From contig NZ_JAROAU010000003.1 in assembly GCF_029433855.1 (NCBI RefSeq), positions 2,037,815 to 2,101,814 of the forward strand: a DNA stretch of 64,000 bases, in the 5' to 3' direction. Numbering within the stretch: the stretch's first letter is position 1; each line of letters opens with the position of its first letter. The notes beneath the pieces are model-generated. The model was not told the origin of the DNA, ran no database searches, and was given only the letters and a program-made list of their open reading frames with translations. Source of the stretch: Candidatus Kosakonia sp. 282A-S69. GTDB taxonomy: Bacteria; Pseudomonadota; Gammaproteobacteria; Enterobacterales; Enterobacteriaceae. Shown here piece by piece: positions 52,423 through 64,000 of this stretch. Both the position numbers and the translations under genes were made by a program.

Positions 52423-53328
52423 ATGGCAGAGGAAAAGAGACTTATTGCGGTGTTTGGCGCAACCGGCCACCAGGGTAAAGGCGTGGTACAAGCGCTAAAA
52501 ACTGCCGGTCAGTTCCAGGTTCGGGCCTTGTCCCGTAACCCGAAGTGCTATACCGGAGAGGCTGATGAAGTCCTGTATGCGGATCTTGAAAAGCCTGAAA
52601 CGCTCAATGAGGCACTGAAGGGGGTATACGGTGTGTTTCTGGTCACAGATTACTGGCAACAGGGCACAGATGAGAAGAAGCAGGCGACATTCGCGATCGA
52701 AGCCGCAAAATCGGCTGAGGTGAAACATTTTATCTGGTCCACGCTTCCTGATGTTGAATCTGTTAGTGAGGGTGAGTTCAGGCTCCCGCAATTTACCCAT
52801 AAAGCCAGAATAGACAGCCTGGTAAAAGCGGCTGACTTTACTTATTACACCTATGTCGTGCCACCGGCTTATTATCAGAACTTCACAGGACCCTTTGGCC
52901 CGCAAAAACAGCAGGACGGGAGTTATGGATGGGTGCTACCGATTAACCCCGACGTTCGCTGCATTCACATGGGCGACATAAACGAGCTGGGAAAGATTGT
53001 GGCCGGCGCGTTTGCACATCCTGCTAACGCGGGTAAAGGCGCCTACCTGCCGCTTGTCGGCGATTTCCTCAGCTTCAGTGAGATAGTTGAAACACTAAAT
53101 CAGTCTGGACATCCTGTAACCTTTAAACAGGTTCCACGCGATGTCTATGCCGTTTTTTTTCCGGGTGCTGAAGCGCTGGGCGATACGCTGGCTTACTACG
53201 AAAAATATACCTACCTTGGTCCGGGTTCGCACAAAGCTGCCATTACACTTGCAAATAGCGTCGCAGAATTTCAACCAACATCTTTTAGATCCTGGGCCAA
53301 AAATAATTTTGCCCTCAACAGAAAGTAG
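52423..53328 (+). CDS. NmrA-like NAD(P)-binding protein (301 aa)
   Basis: A Rossmann-fold protein of the NmrA/HSCARG group (atypical SDR). The dinucleotide-binding motif is VFGATGHQGKGVVQALKTAG; then VRALSRNPKCYTG, YADLEKPETLNEALKGVYGV and FLVTDYW. The family lacks the usual SDR tyrosine motif; members sense NADPH or act as reductases. AGAGGG stands 7 bases before MAEEKRLIAVFGA; the longer frame to 52324 is not needed. The divergent LysR gene is the likely regulator. Confidence 0.92.
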   Translation: MAEEKRLIAVFGATGHQGKGVVQALKTAGQFQVRALSRNPKCYTGEADEVLYADLEKPETLNEALKGVYGVFLVTDYWQQGTDEKKQATFAIEAAKSAEVKHFIWSTLPDVESVSEGEFRLPQFTHKARIDSLVKAADFTYYTYVVPPAYYQNFTGPFGPQKQQDGSYGWVLPINPDVRCIHMGDINELGKIVAGAFAHPANAGKGAYLPLVGDFLSFSEIVETLNQSGHPVTFKQVPRDVYAVFFPGAEALGDTLAYYEKYTYLGPGSHKAAITLANSVAEFQPTSFRSWAKNNFALNRK

Positions 53329-53732
53329 ATCCTCTCGGGCTGCCGCAATTTTCCCACGGATGGGATGAATCATTTTGCGGCAATGCAGATTTATCTTTAT
53401 TGCAGCGCCTGAAGATTAATTCGGGCGTTAACTTTGCGTGCCCGCTTCTGGCACAAAGCTGAGAAGCTTGCTTAGCTGAGGGTCCGCTTTGTGCCAGGAG
53501 CAGACATACATAATGCGTGTCACTAGACGGAACATCGGGCTGTTGACCTATGCTTGCTTTCGTTTTTTTGTGCGCTGGCAGTAATCGGATCACTTAAAAA
53601 CCCCCGGTGGTGATGTTCACACGCGATGGTCCGCGCCAGCGCACAGAATGCGTGCTTATCTCAGAAATTTCGTTGAACTGATTAGTCAAATCTGAATATC
53701 TTTATTGAAATCAAAATAAGGAAGCGATCACA
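53329..53732 (+). other. 404-base gap with a 12-bp inverted repeat
   Basis: No gene was seen. The gap holds the inverted repeat at 53448-53497 and the promoter region of the next acetyltransferase gene. Confidence 0.55.
53448..53497. repeat. 12-bp inverted repeat, possible dispersed intergenic element
   Basis: CTGGCACAAAGC and GCTTTGTGCCAG are perfect 12-base arms around a 26-base loop. A related piece (GCGCAAAGCGGACATT) occurs near 54208 in the next gap. It may be a dispersed palindromic element or an RNA hairpin; no T-run follows. Confidence 0.5.
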
Positions 53733-54173
53733 ATGATTTCAATCAGGGCTGCTGAACTCAAAGACATTCCATCGTTAAAACGGCTCTTCCTGCAGTTGGG
53801 CTACAAGACAGAGAGCGCGAGCTTAGAACAACGTATCCGTGAACAGCATGACACGCTCTGTACGTTAGTTGCCGAGTCAGAGAAAGACGTTTGTGGCGTT
53901 ATTGTCATAAACTTCATTACGCCGGTTCATGAAAATAACTTATGGGCATTAATTTCAGCGCTGGTAATAGATGAGTCTTCACGTGGGCAGGGGGTGGGTC
54001 AGCAACTCCTCATCGCCTCTGAACGCATCGCGGCTAGCAAGAAATGTTCTCAGATTGAGCTATCAAGCAGTGAAAAACGAATTAAAGCGCACAAATTTTA
54101 TGAAAATAACGGATATAAAGAAGTAAGAAAGCGCTTCGTAAAACGCCTCACCGACCTGCCGCCGCTTAATTAA
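53733..54173 (+). CDS. GNAT-family N-acetyltransferase (146 aa)
   Basis: Compact GNAT: AAELKDIPSLKRLFLQLGYK, VCGVIVINFITPVHENNLWA, LISALVIDESSRGQGVGQQL with the acetyl-CoA motif RGQGVG, then IELSSSEKRIKAHKFYENNG. It resembles aminoglycoside- or small-amine-acetylating GNATs; the substrate is unknown. The gene has lower GC than the core genes to its right, which fits acquisition. AGGAAG precedes the ATG. Confidence 0.9.
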   Translation: MISIRAAELKDIPSLKRLFLQLGYKTESASLEQRIREQHDTLCTLVAESEKDVCGVIVINFITPVHENNLWALISALVIDESSRGQGVGQQLLIASERIAASKKCSQIELSSSEKRIKAHKFYENNGYKEVRKRFVKRLTDLPPLN

Positions 54174-54564
54174 CACTGTGGTGGTGTAGGCAACCCTCAT
54201 CTCTTGCGCAAAGCGGACATTCTGACTCTGACAGGGGGTGTATCCATTCAATAGCCTTGCTTCCTCTTCACCTGAAAACTAAGAGGCCTGAAAGGCGTGT
54301 TGTATAGCGCGGCGACAGCCTTTCACGCTTCATCTGCCCCGGCAAAATACAACGTGCCGTGCCCATCTTTCGCCTTCAGGTGAACAAGAGTTCCATAAGC
54401 ATTGCATTATTGTCGTGATAGTTAGCCATTTCAGGCAGTGCAGTTGCAGGATGGCTATCAAGTTACCCGGCGTGATTTTGAGGAAAGTTTTGAGGAAGAA
54501 CGCAAACGCCCATAAAAAAACGGGAACCAACCGGTTCCCGTTCTTGTGCAACCCGCAGCGCGGA
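54174..54564 (-). other. 391-base gap beyond icd
   Basis: It holds the icd terminator at its right end and a possible gene scrap on the plus strand (54429-54515, reading FQAVQLQDGYQVTRRDFEES and ending FEEERKRP). No prophage or attachment-site duplication of the icd end was seen, although icd is a known phage integration site in E. coli. Confidence 0.5.
54519..54542 (-). terminator. Intrinsic terminator of icd
   Basis: On the minus strand AACGGGAACC/GGTTCCCGTT is a 10-bp stem with a 4-base loop, followed by a run of T, 22 bases after the icd stop. Confidence 0.92.
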
Positions 54565-55815
54565 TTACATGTTCGCGATAATCGCGTCGCCAAACTCTGA
54601 ACATTTCAGCAGTTTAGCGCCATCCATCAGACGTTCAAAATCGTAGGTCACGGTTTTGGCAGCGATTGCGCCTTCCATACCTTTAACGATCAGGTCTGCG
54701 GCTTCGAACCACTCCATATGACGCAGCATCATCTCAGCAGAGAGAATAATAGAGCCCGGGTTCACTTTATCCTGGCCTGCGTATTTCGGTGCGGTGCCGT
54801 GGGTAGCTTCGAACAGTGCGCACTCGTCGCCGATGTTCGCGCCAGGCGCAATACCGATACCGCCAACCTGCGCTGCCAGGGCGTCGGAGATGTAGTCGCC
54901 GTTCAGGTTCATACAGGCGATAACGTCATACTCTGCCGGACGCAGCAGGATCTGCTGCAGGAACGCATCGGCGATCACATCTTTAATGATGATCTCTTTG
55001 CCGGTTTTCGGGTTCTTGATTTTCTGCCACGGGCCGCCGTCGATCAGCTCACCGCCGAACTCTTGCTGAGCCAGCTGGTAACCCCAATCTTTGAACGCGC
55101 CTTCGGTGAACTTCATAATGTTGCCTTTGTGCACCAGCGTCACGGAGTCACGGTCGTTGGTGATGGCGTATTCGATCGCTGCGCGAACCAGGCGTTTGGT
55201 GCCCTCTTCGGAGCACGGCTTGATGCCGATACCGCAATGTTCCGGGAAGCGAATTTTCTTCACACCCATCTCTTCGCGCAGGAATTTGATCACTTTTTCC
55301 GCGTCGGCAGAGTCAGCTTTCCACTCGATGCCGGCGTAGATGTCTTCGGAGTTTTCACGGAAGATGACCATATCGGTCAGCTCAGGCTGTTTCACCGGGC
55401 TCGGGGTGCCCTGGTAGTAGCGCACCGGGCGCAGGCAGACGTAGAGATCCAGCTCCTGGCGCAGGGCAACGTTCAGAGAACGGATACCGCCGCCAACCGG
55501 GGTGGTCAGAGGGCCTTTAATCGCTACGCGGTAATCACGAATCAGATCCAGTGTTTCAGGCGGCAGCCAGACATCCTGGCCATAAACCTGGGTCGATTTC
55601 TCGCCCGTGTAAATCTCCATCCAGGAAATTTTACGCTCACCTTTGTAGGCTTTTTCCACAGCGGCATCGACCACTTTCAGCATTGCCGGGGTCACGTCAA
55701 CGCCGATACCATCGCCTTCAATGAACGGGATAATCGGGTTAACAGGAACGTTGAGCTTGCCATTTTGCAGGGTGATCTTACTACCTTCCGCCGGAACAAC
55801 TACTTTGCTTTCCAT
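54565..55815 (-). CDS. icd: Isocitrate dehydrogenase (NADP+)
   Basis: A 416-residue enzyme of the citric acid cycle that converts isocitrate to 2-oxoglutarate and carbon dioxide with NADP+. It matches E. coli Icd at nearly every position, including [20 protein letters not shown] with Ser113 (target of AceK kinase), [20 protein letters not shown], the NADP site [20 protein letters not shown] and the end AIIANM. Dimer in the cytoplasm. It is divergent from rluE, as in E. coli. Confidence 0.99.
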   Translation of the reverse strand: MESKVVVPAEGSKITLQNGKLNVPVNPIIPFIEGDGIGVDVTPAMLKVVDAAVEKAYKGERKISWMEIYTGEKSTQVYGQDVWLPPETLDLIRDYRVAIKGPLTTPVGGGIRSLNVALRQELDLYVCLRPVRYYQGTPSPVKQPELTDMVIFRENSEDIYAGIEWKADSADAEKVIKFLREEMGVKKIRFPEHCGIGIKPCSEEGTKRLVRAAIEYAITNDRDSVTLVHKGNIMKFTEGAFKDWGYQLAQQEFGGELIDGGPWQKIKNPKTGKEIIIKDVIADAFLQQILLRPAEYDVIACMNLNGDYISDALAAQVGGIGIAPGANIGDECALFEATHGTAPKYAGQDKVNPGSIILSAEMMLRHMEWFEAADLIVKGMEGAIAAKTVTYDFERLMDGAKLLKCSEFGDAIIANM

Positions 55816-55998
55816 TCACCTCTCCTTCGAGCGCTTCTGGTTGTTTTGCTCGCTGACTTCATGCCGGGGCGCTCAGACTGCGTCCGCTCACCTGTTACGT
55901 GAATCACACAGAGCAAACCGTTTTTTGTTAATGAATTGTAATGAGCCCGTCAATACTAACCGATAGTTCGACGCCATGAAAGGCAATCATGATTCCGT

Positions 55999-56004
55999 TA
56001 TAAT
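55999..56004 (+). promoter_or_regulatory. Consensus -10 (TATAAT) before rluE
   Basis: A perfect TATAAT lies across the ATG at 56003, which is the start equivalent to the usual E. coli annotation. No good -35 is seen at 17 bases. It suggests that transcription begins near 56011. Confidence 0.5.
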
Positions 56005-56032
56005 GCGGCAATTGATAACCTGTGAAAATACC

Positions 56033-56650
56033 ATGAAGAAAACTTCTTATAGAAATCACAAGCTTGAGCGATTCAGCTCACGACAAACCGCCCGCTCGCC
56101 GGAAAAAAGCGCGCCAACGCGCGTCATTTTGTTTAATAAACCCTACGATGTTTTACCCCAGTTCACCGATGAAGCCGGGCGCAGCACGCTCAAAGACTAT
56201 ATCCCCGTTCCCGGCGTTTATGCCGCAGGCCGTCTCGATCGCGACAGCGAAGGCTTGCTGGTATTAACCAACGACGGTTCCCTGCAGGCCCGCTTAACCC
56301 AGCCGGGTAAACGCACCGGGAAAATCTACTATGTGCAGGTCGAGGGCGAACCCACCGAGGAAGCCCTTGCGCTACTGCGCGCTGGCGTGACGCTTAACGA
56401 TGGCCCTACCCTGCCCGCTGAGGTTGAGCGCGTCGAGGAGCCCGCCTGGCTCTGGCCGCGTAATCCGCCGATTCGCGAGCGTAAATCGATCCCGGCCAGC
56501 TGGCTGAAAATCACCCTTCATGAGGGACGCAATCGCCAGGTACGACGGATGACGGCCCACGTCGGCTTTCCCACTTTGCGCCTCATCCGCTACGCTATGG
56601 GAAACTACACGCTGGAAAACCTCGCCAACGGCGAATGGCGTGACGCTTAA
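56033..56650 (+). CDS. rluE: 23S rRNA pseudouridine 2457 synthase RluE
   Basis: An RsuA-family pseudouridine synthase (about 205 residues from this start) that modifies U2457 in 23S rRNA. The catalytic aspartate is in [40 protein letters not shown] and [20 protein letters not shown] are conserved. The basic N-terminus [15 protein letters not shown] is RNA-binding. E. coli RluE is annotated 10 residues longer (MRQLI), but that ATG falls in a consensus -10 here, so [10 protein letters not shown] is preferred. Confidence 0.93.
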   Translation: MKKTSYRNHKLERFSSRQTARSPEKSAPTRVILFNKPYDVLPQFTDEAGRSTLKDYIPVPGVYAAGRLDRDSEGLLVLTNDGSLQARLTQPGKRTGKIYYVQVEGEPTEEALALLRAGVTLNDGPTLPAEVERVEEPAWLWPRNPPIRERKSIPASWLKITLHEGRNRQVRRMTAHVGFPTLRLIRYAMGNYTLENLANGEWRDA

Positions 56651-56667
56651 CTGCCAGGGAGAAATCG

Positions 56668-58288
<1,621 letters not shown>

Positions 58289-58362
58289 CTCTGTTTTAGC
58301 GATATCGGACTGTCTAACGCCCGCACACATGCAGTCAGACGCGGGCACAAAAAGGAGAAAGT

Positions 58363-58992
58363 GTGGCGAAGAACTATTACGACATTACCCTGGCGCTGGC
58401 AGGCATCTGCCAGTCAGCACGTCTGGTGCAGGAGCTTGCGCACCAGGGCCACTGTGACGCCGACGCGCTGCACGTCTCCCTTAATAGCGTTATCGATATG
58501 AACCCCGACTCCACCCTCGGCGTCTTTGGCGGCAGCGAAGCCAACCTGCGCATTGGCCTGGAGTCGCTGCTGGGCGTGCTCAACGGCAGCAACCGTCAGG
58601 GGCTAAACGGGGAAGTGACCCGCTACACCCTGAGCATGATGGTGCTCGAGCGCAAGCTGGCGGCAAAAAAAGCGGCGATGGAGACGCTCGGCAACCGCAT
58701 TGGCGGCCTGCAGCGCCAGCTTGAACACTTCGATCTGCAATCCGATACCCTGCTGAGTGCGATGGCCGCCATCTATGTTGACGTCATCAGCCCGCTCGGG
58801 CCGCGTATTCAGGTCACCGGCTCCCCGGCCATTTTGCAAAGCGCGCAGGTGCAGGCCAAAGTGCGCGCCACCCTGCTGGCGGGCATCCGCGCCGCCGTGC
58901 TGTGGCACCAGGTGGGCGGCGGTCGGCTACAGTTAATGTTTTCCCGTAATCGCCTGTCGACACAGGCCAAACACATTCTCGCTCATTGTTAA
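58363..58992 (+). CDS. hflD: HflD, high-frequency lysogenisation protein
   Basis: A 209-residue helical protein, begins with GTG after AAGGAG ([20 protein letters not shown]). In E. coli HflD is peripheral on the inner membrane and binds phage lambda CII. The parts [20 protein letters not shown]-like ([20 protein letters not shown]) and [20 protein letters not shown] are conserved. It lies between mnmA and purB, as in E. coli. Confidence 0.97.
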   Translation: MAKNYYDITLALAGICQSARLVQELAHQGHCDADALHVSLNSVIDMNPDSTLGVFGGSEANLRIGLESLLGVLNGSNRQGLNGEVTRYTLSMMVLERKLAAKKAAMETLGNRIGGLQRQLEHFDLQSDTLLSAMAAIYVDVISPLGPRIQVTGSPAILQSAQVQAKVRATLLAGIRAAVLWHQVGGGRLQLMFSRNRLSTQAKHILAHC

Positions 58993-59008
58993 CCTCCCGG
59001 AGTTGTGA

Positions 59009-60382
<1,374 letters not shown>

Positions 60383-60400
60383 GCCCCGCCCGCTCTGCCC

Positions 60401-60424
60401 GCCCTCTTTCGCCGGAAAGAGGGC
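60401..60424 (+). terminator. Hairpin after purB
   Basis: GCCCTCTTTC/GAAAGAGGGC is a 10-bp stem with loop GCCG, 18 bases past the purB stop. There is no T-run, so it may stabilise the 3' end instead of terminating strongly. Confidence 0.55.
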
Positions 60425-60437
60425 AACTTCCTGTTAC

Positions 60438-60472
60438 GGTTGAGTAAATGTTTATCCCTCTTATAACAAAAT
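60438..60472 (+). promoter_or_regulatory. PhoP box and -10 of the phoPQ autoregulated promoter
   Basis: GGTTGA-N5-TGTTTA (60438-60454) matches the PhoP direct repeat at 11 of 12 positions; 12 bases later CAAAAT (60467-60472) stands where E. coli has CATAAT. The layout equals the E. coli phoP P1 promoter that PhoP itself activates. Confidence 0.85.
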
Positions 60473-60517
60473 CAGCGTTAAACTATTCACTCCAAAAATA
60501 GAGGGAGAGGTCTGACG

Positions 60518-61192
60518 ATGCGCGTACTCGTTGTGGAAGATAATGCTCTGCTGCGCCACCACTTAAAAGTGCAGCTGCAGGAGCTGGGGCATCAGGTCGA
60601 TGCCGCTGAAGACGCAAAGGAAGCGGATTACTTTCTGAACGAACACCTGCCGGATATCGCGATTGTCGATCTCGGCCTGCCGGATGAGGATGGCCTGTCG
60701 CTGATCCGCCGCTGGCGCAGCCATGAGGTCTCGCTGCCGGTGCTGGTGCTTACCGCGCGCGAAGGGTGGCAGGATAAGGTCGAAGTGCTGAGTGCGGGGG
60801 CTGATGATTACGTCACCAAACCGTTCCATATCGAAGAGGTGGTGGCGCGCATTCAGGCACTGATGCGCCGTAACAGCGGCCTCGCCTCACAGCTGATTTC
60901 GATGCCGCCGTTCCAGGTCGACCTTTCACGCCGCGAACTCTCGGTTAATGAGGAAGTGGTCAAACTCACCGCCTTTGAATACACCATTATGGAGACGCTG
61001 ATCCGCAACAGCGGCAAAGTGGTGAGCAAAGATTCGCTGATGCTGCAACTCTATCCCGATGCCGAACTGCGCGAGAGCCACACCATTGATGTGCTGATGG
61101 GTCGCCTGCGCAAAAAGATCCAGGCACAGTATCCCGATGAGGTGATCACCACCGTGCGCGGTCAGGGCTATCTTTTCGAACTGCCAAAATGA
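60518..61192 (+). CDS. phoP: Response regulator PhoP
   Basis: A 224-residue OmpR-type regulator that controls magnesium, acid and antimicrobial-peptide responses. Receiver: ED at residues 8-9, phospho-aspartate in [20 protein letters not shown] (Asp51), threonine in LVLTAREGW, lysine in YVTKPF. Output domain: [20 protein letters not shown] and [20 protein letters not shown]. It matches E. coli PhoP over the whole length. phoQ overlaps its end by four bases. Confidence 0.99.
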   Translation: MRVLVVEDNALLRHHLKVQLQELGHQVDAAEDAKEADYFLNEHLPDIAIVDLGLPDEDGLSLIRRWRSHEVSLPVLVLTAREGWQDKVEVLSAGADDYVTKPFHIEEVVARIQALMRRNSGLASQLISMPPFQVDLSRRELSVNEEVVKLTAFEYTIMETLIRNSGKVVSKDSLMLQLYPDAELRESHTIDVLMGRLRKKIQAQYPDEVITTVRGQGYLFELPK

Positions 61193-62649
61193 GACGCCTG
61201 CTACGGCATCTCTTCCCGCTCTCGCTGCGGGTCCGCTTTTTACTCGCCACCGCCGCGGTGGTGATGGTGCTGTCGCTGGCGTATGGCGTGGTCGCGCTGG
61301 TTGGCTACAGCGTCAGCTTCGATAAAACCACCTTCCGTCTGCTGCGCGGCGAGAGCAACCTCTTCTATACGCTCGCGCAGTGGAAAGAGAACAGGCTTGA
61401 GATCGATCTGCCGGAAAACCTCGATCTGCAAAGCCCGACCATGACCTTTATCTACGATAAGAACGGCAAGCTGATCTGGTCCCAGCGCAACGTGCCGTGG
61501 TTGCAAAAGCGCATTGAGCCGGAGTGGCTGAAAAGCGATGGTTTTCACGAGATCGAGGCGGATATTGACGCCACCAGCACCCTGATCAACGACGATCACA
61601 CCGCAGCTGAGGAACTCAAAGCGATCCGCGAAGATGACAGCGACTCCGAAATGACCCACTCGGTAGCGGTAAATCTCTACCCTGCCACCGCGCGTATGCC
61701 GCAGTTGACCATCGTGGTGGTCGATACTATCCCGATCGAGCTTAAACGCTCCTATATGGTGTGGAACTGGTTTATCTATGTGCTCTCGGCCAACCTGCTG
61801 CTGGTGATCCCGCTGTTGTGGCTGGCGGCCTGGTGGAGCCTGCGACCAATTGAGGATCTGGCGCGCGAAGTGCGCGAACTGGAGGAGCACCACCGCGAGC
61901 AGCTCAACCCGGAAACCACCCGCGAGCTGACCAGCCTGGTGCTCAACCTCAACCGCTTGCTGAAAAGCGAGCGCGAGCGCTATGACAAATATCGCACCAC
62001 GTTGACTGATCTCACTCACAGCCTGAAAACGCCGCTGGCGGTGCTGCAGAGCACGCTGCGCTCGCTGCGCAGTGACAAGATGAGCGTCAGCGAGGCCGAA
62101 CCCGTGATGCTGGAGCAGATCAGCCGCATCTCGCAGCAGATAGGCTACTACCTGCACCGCGCCACCATGCGCGGGAGCAGCATGCTCAGCCGCGAGCTGC
62201 ACCCGGTCGCCTCTCTGCTCGATAACCTCACTTCCGCGCTGAATAAGGTCTATCAGCGCAAAGGGGTCAATATCACCCTCGATATCTCGCCGGAGGTCGG
62301 TTTTGTCGGCGAGCAGAATGACTTTATGGAGGTGATGGGTAATGTGCTGGATAACGCCTGCAAATATTGCCTTGAGTTTGTTGAGGTCTCCGTTCATCAG
62401 AGCGACGACACGCTGCACATTGTGGTTGAGGATGACGGCCCCGGCATTCCGCTGGCGAAACGCGAGCTGGTGTTCGATCGCGGTCAGCGCGCCGATACGC
62501 TGCGTCCGGGTCAGGGGGTCGGGCTTTCCGTGGCGCGGGAAATAGTCGAGCAGTATAGCGGCCAGATCCTTACCGGTGACAGCCTGCTTGGCGGCGCGCG
62601 AATGGAAGTGATTTTTGGTCGCCAGCAAACGGGAATAACGGGCGACTGA
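61189..62649 (+). CDS. phoQ: Sensor kinase PhoQ
   Basis: A 486-residue membrane kinase/phosphatase that senses low magnesium, acid and cationic peptides. The membrane segments are about 17-38 and 195-216; the periplasmic domain has the acidic patch [17 protein letters not shown], with serines inside the patch (E. coli EDDDDAE). The H-box is [20 protein letters not shown] (His near 277), then [22 protein letters not shown] and [12 protein letters not shown]. It is in an operon with phoP. Confidence 0.98.
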   Translation: MRRLLRHLFPLSLRVRFLLATAAVVMVLSLAYGVVALVGYSVSFDKTTFRLLRGESNLFYTLAQWKENRLEIDLPENLDLQSPTMTFIYDKNGKLIWSQRNVPWLQKRIEPEWLKSDGFHEIEADIDATSTLINDDHTAAEELKAIREDDSDSEMTHSVAVNLYPATARMPQLTIVVVDTIPIELKRSYMVWNWFIYVLSANLLLVIPLLWLAAWWSLRPIEDLAREVRELEEHHREQLNPETTRELTSLVLNLNRLLKSERERYDKYRTTLTDLTHSLKTPLAVLQSTLRSLRSDKMSVSEAEPVMLEQISRISQQIGYYLHRATMRGSSMLSRELHPVASLLDNLTSALNKVYQRKGVNITLDISPEVGFVGEQNDFMEVMGNVLDNACKYCLEFVEVSVHQSDDTLHIVVEDDGPGIPLAKRELVFDRGQRADTLRPGQGVGLSVAREIVEQYSGQILTGDSLLGGARMEVIFGRQQTGITGD

Positions 62650-62708
62650 CCCCCCTTAAGACAGCTATAATCGATTATTCAGCCCATGATTAATTGCCGG
62701 AAAGGTAT

Positions 62709-63830
62709 ATGGAATATCACGTAGAAATAAACTGGCCAGATTTTATTCAGCGCTACTGGCAGAAACGCCCGGTGGTGTTGAAACGCGGAATCAAGGATTT
62801 CGTCGACCCGATTAGCCCGGACGAACTGGCGGGGCTGGCGATGGAGAATGAAGTCGACAGCCGCCTGGTCAGCCACCTTGATGGTAAATGGCAGGTAAGC
62901 CACGGCCCGTTTGAGAGTTACGATCATATGGGTGAAAGTAACTGGTCGCTGCTGGTACAGGCGGTGAACCACTGGCATCAGCCTGCCGCGGCGCTGATGT
63001 GCCCCTTCCGCGTGCTGCCGGACTGGCGCACCGACGATCTGATGATCTCCTTCTCGGTGCCGGGCGGCGGCGTTGGCCCGCATCTCGATCAGTACGATGT
63101 CTTTATTATTCAGGGTACCGGCCGTCGTCGCTGGCGCGTCGGGGATAAAGTGCCGCTGAAGCAGCACTGCCCGCACCCGGATCTGCTACAGGTCGATCCT
63201 TTCGACGCGATCATTGATGAAGAGATGGAGCCGGGCGATATCCTTTATATTCCGCCAGGATTCCCCCATGAGGGCTATTCGCTGGAGAACTCCCTCAACT
63301 ACTCGGTCGGTTTCCGCGCGCCGAGCGGACGCGAGCTGATCAGCGGCTTTGCTGATTACGTGCTGCAGCGTGAACTCGGCAGCCAGCGTTACAGCGATCC
63401 GGACGTGCCGGAACGCGATCACCCGGCCGATATCCTGCCGCAGGAGCTGGACAAGCTGCGCGAGATGATGCTCGGGCTGATTAATCAACCGGCTCAGTTT
63501 AACGAGTGGCTCGGCGAGTTTATCTCCCAGTCGCGTCACGAACTGGATATCGCCCCGCCGGAACCGCCCTATCAGCCGGATGAGATCTACGATGCGCTTA
63601 AACAAGGCGACAAGCTTGCGCGTCTTGGCGGCCTGCGCGTGCTGCGCATTGGCGACGATGTGTACGCCAACGGCGAGAAGATCAACTCCCCGCACCGCCC
63701 GGCGCTCGAAGCGCTGGCTCGCCATAGTGTTATTTCCGGCGAGATGTTTGGCGATGCGCTGGACGATCCCTCCTTCCTCGCCATGCTTGCCGCACTGGTC
63801 AACAGCGGGTACTGGTTCTTCGAGGATTAA
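62709..63830 (+). CDS. roxA: Ribosomal protein uL16 arginine hydroxylase RoxA (YcfD)
   Basis: A 373-residue JmjC-type oxygenase using Fe(II) and 2-oxoglutarate to hydroxylate Arg81 of uL16 (RplP). The iron ligands are H and D in GGGVGPHLDQYDVFIIQG and the histidine in GFPHEGYSLENS. The rest (HGPFESYDHMGESNWSLLVQ, ELDIAPPEPPYQPDEIYDAL) matches E. coli closely. The start MEYHVEINWPDF has GGAAAGG upstream and aligns with E. coli; the five-residue longer reading (MPERY) is rejected. It follows phoQ as in E. coli. Confidence 0.97.
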   Translation: MEYHVEINWPDFIQRYWQKRPVVLKRGIKDFVDPISPDELAGLAMENEVDSRLVSHLDGKWQVSHGPFESYDHMGESNWSLLVQAVNHWHQPAAALMCPFRVLPDWRTDDLMISFSVPGGGVGPHLDQYDVFIIQGTGRRRWRVGDKVPLKQHCPHPDLLQVDPFDAIIDEEMEPGDILYIPPGFPHEGYSLENSLNYSVGFRAPSGRELISGFADYVLQRELGSQRYSDPDVPERDHPADILPQELDKLREMMLGLINQPAQFNEWLGEFISQSRHELDIAPPEPPYQPDEIYDALKQGDKLARLGGLRVLRIGDDVYANGEKINSPHRPALEALARHSVISGEMFGDALDDPSFLAMLAALVNSGYWFFED

Positions 63831-63847
63831 TAGCCTGTCGCGCCATC

Positions 63848-64000
63848 CGGCATCATGCCTGATGGCGCTGCGCTTATCAGGCCTACAAAACCACACGAAC
63901 CCGTAGGCCGGATAAGGCGGTACGCCGCCATCCGGCAATGCGCACCGTGCCCGGCATCATGCCTGATGGCGCTGCGCTTATCAGGCCTACAAAACCGCAC
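63848..64000. repeat. BIME: REP cluster with a direct repeat, running off the window
   Basis: A 49-base unit (beginning CGGCATCATGCCTGATGGCG) occurs at 63848-63896 and again at 63952-64000 with a single difference, 104 bases apart. An inverted REP (GTAGGCCGGATAAGGCGG then GCCGCCATCCGGCA, 63903-63936) lies between. This is the alternating-orientation pattern of BIME-2 arrays, and it may continue past the edge. Confidence 0.93.

Noticed and set aside
54429-54515. Plus-strand scrap ending FEEERKRP near the icd terminator
   Set aside because: Only 28 codons, stop codons just upstream, and no family recognised; kept as a note, not called a gene.
54565-54700. Prophage attachment site at the icd 3' end
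   Set aside because: icd is such a site in E. coli, but no integrase or duplicated icd end is visible here.
54718-55902. 394-codon open frame on the plus strand opposite icd
   Set aside because: It is the antisense shadow of a highly conserved gene; the composition (Phe, Arg, His-rich, no family motif) is that of complementary codons.
61240-62628. 462-codon open frame on the minus strand opposite phoQ
   Set aside because: Shadow of phoQ, with no ribosome site or recognised domain.

Overview
The window looks like chromosome from an Enterobacteriaceae member close to Kosakonia, Enterobacter or Citrobacter. Many proteins can be matched residue by residue to Escherichia coli K-12 genes (icd, rluE, nudJ, mnmA, hflD, purB, phoP, phoQ, roxA, yeaK, yeaL, nimR, nimT, yeaO, yoaF, dgcP, yoaJ, cynR, cynT, cynS). 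Two blocks that lie far apart in E. coli, the yeaK-dgcP block and the icd-phoPQ block, are joined here by about 38 kb of accessory genes. The genus is an inference from memory, not from a search.

Layout. 1-2.4 kb: arsenic resistance genes arsR-arsB-arsC on the minus strand (arsC runs off the edge), an ArsR operator and a decayed arsH on the plus strand. 2.5-6.3 kb: a chemoreceptor, a MarR regulator behind a 26-bp palindrome, an AriR-like small protein, an ankyrin lipoprotein and a cysteine-rich copper-storage-like protein. 6.6-16.5 kb: the yea block, interrupted by a four-gene amino acid ABC importer and a glutamine-amidotransferase-like gene. 16.5-20.2 kb: a GAF-EAL phosphodiesterase and a second chemoreceptor. 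20.2-35.4 kb: small accessory genes, including a LexA-controlled DinI-like gene, a YrbL-like gene with a PhoP box, an orphan pair resembling a type VI L,D-transpeptidase effector and its immunity protein, a 2H-phosphoesterase-like protein and several acetyltransferases and regulators. 35.5-42 kb: a two-component system divergent from a MipA outer-membrane protein, the cyanate genes, and a TetR regulator with its operator. 42.2-51.1 kb: three more chemoreceptors with acetyltransferases and a LysR regulator between them. 51.4-54.2 kb: a LysR/NmrA pair and an acetyltransferase. 54.5-64 kb: the conserved icd to roxA segment, ending in a REP cluster.

Themes. Motility and signalling dominate: five methyl-accepting chemotaxis proteins each carry a good flagellar sigma-28 promoter match, and a diguanylate cyclase sits near an EAL protein, both with GAF sensors. 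The PhoPQ genes and a probable PhoP target (the yrbL-like gene) both have a PhoP box. No tRNA, rRNA, CRISPR array, intact insertion sequence or prophage was seen. The most unusual items are the candidate effector-immunity pair at 30.9-31.8 kb, intergenic terminators with no upstream gene on their strand (candidate small RNAs), and two enzymes that lack a standard catalytic residue (an SDR at 34.0 kb and a GATase at 13.1 kb).
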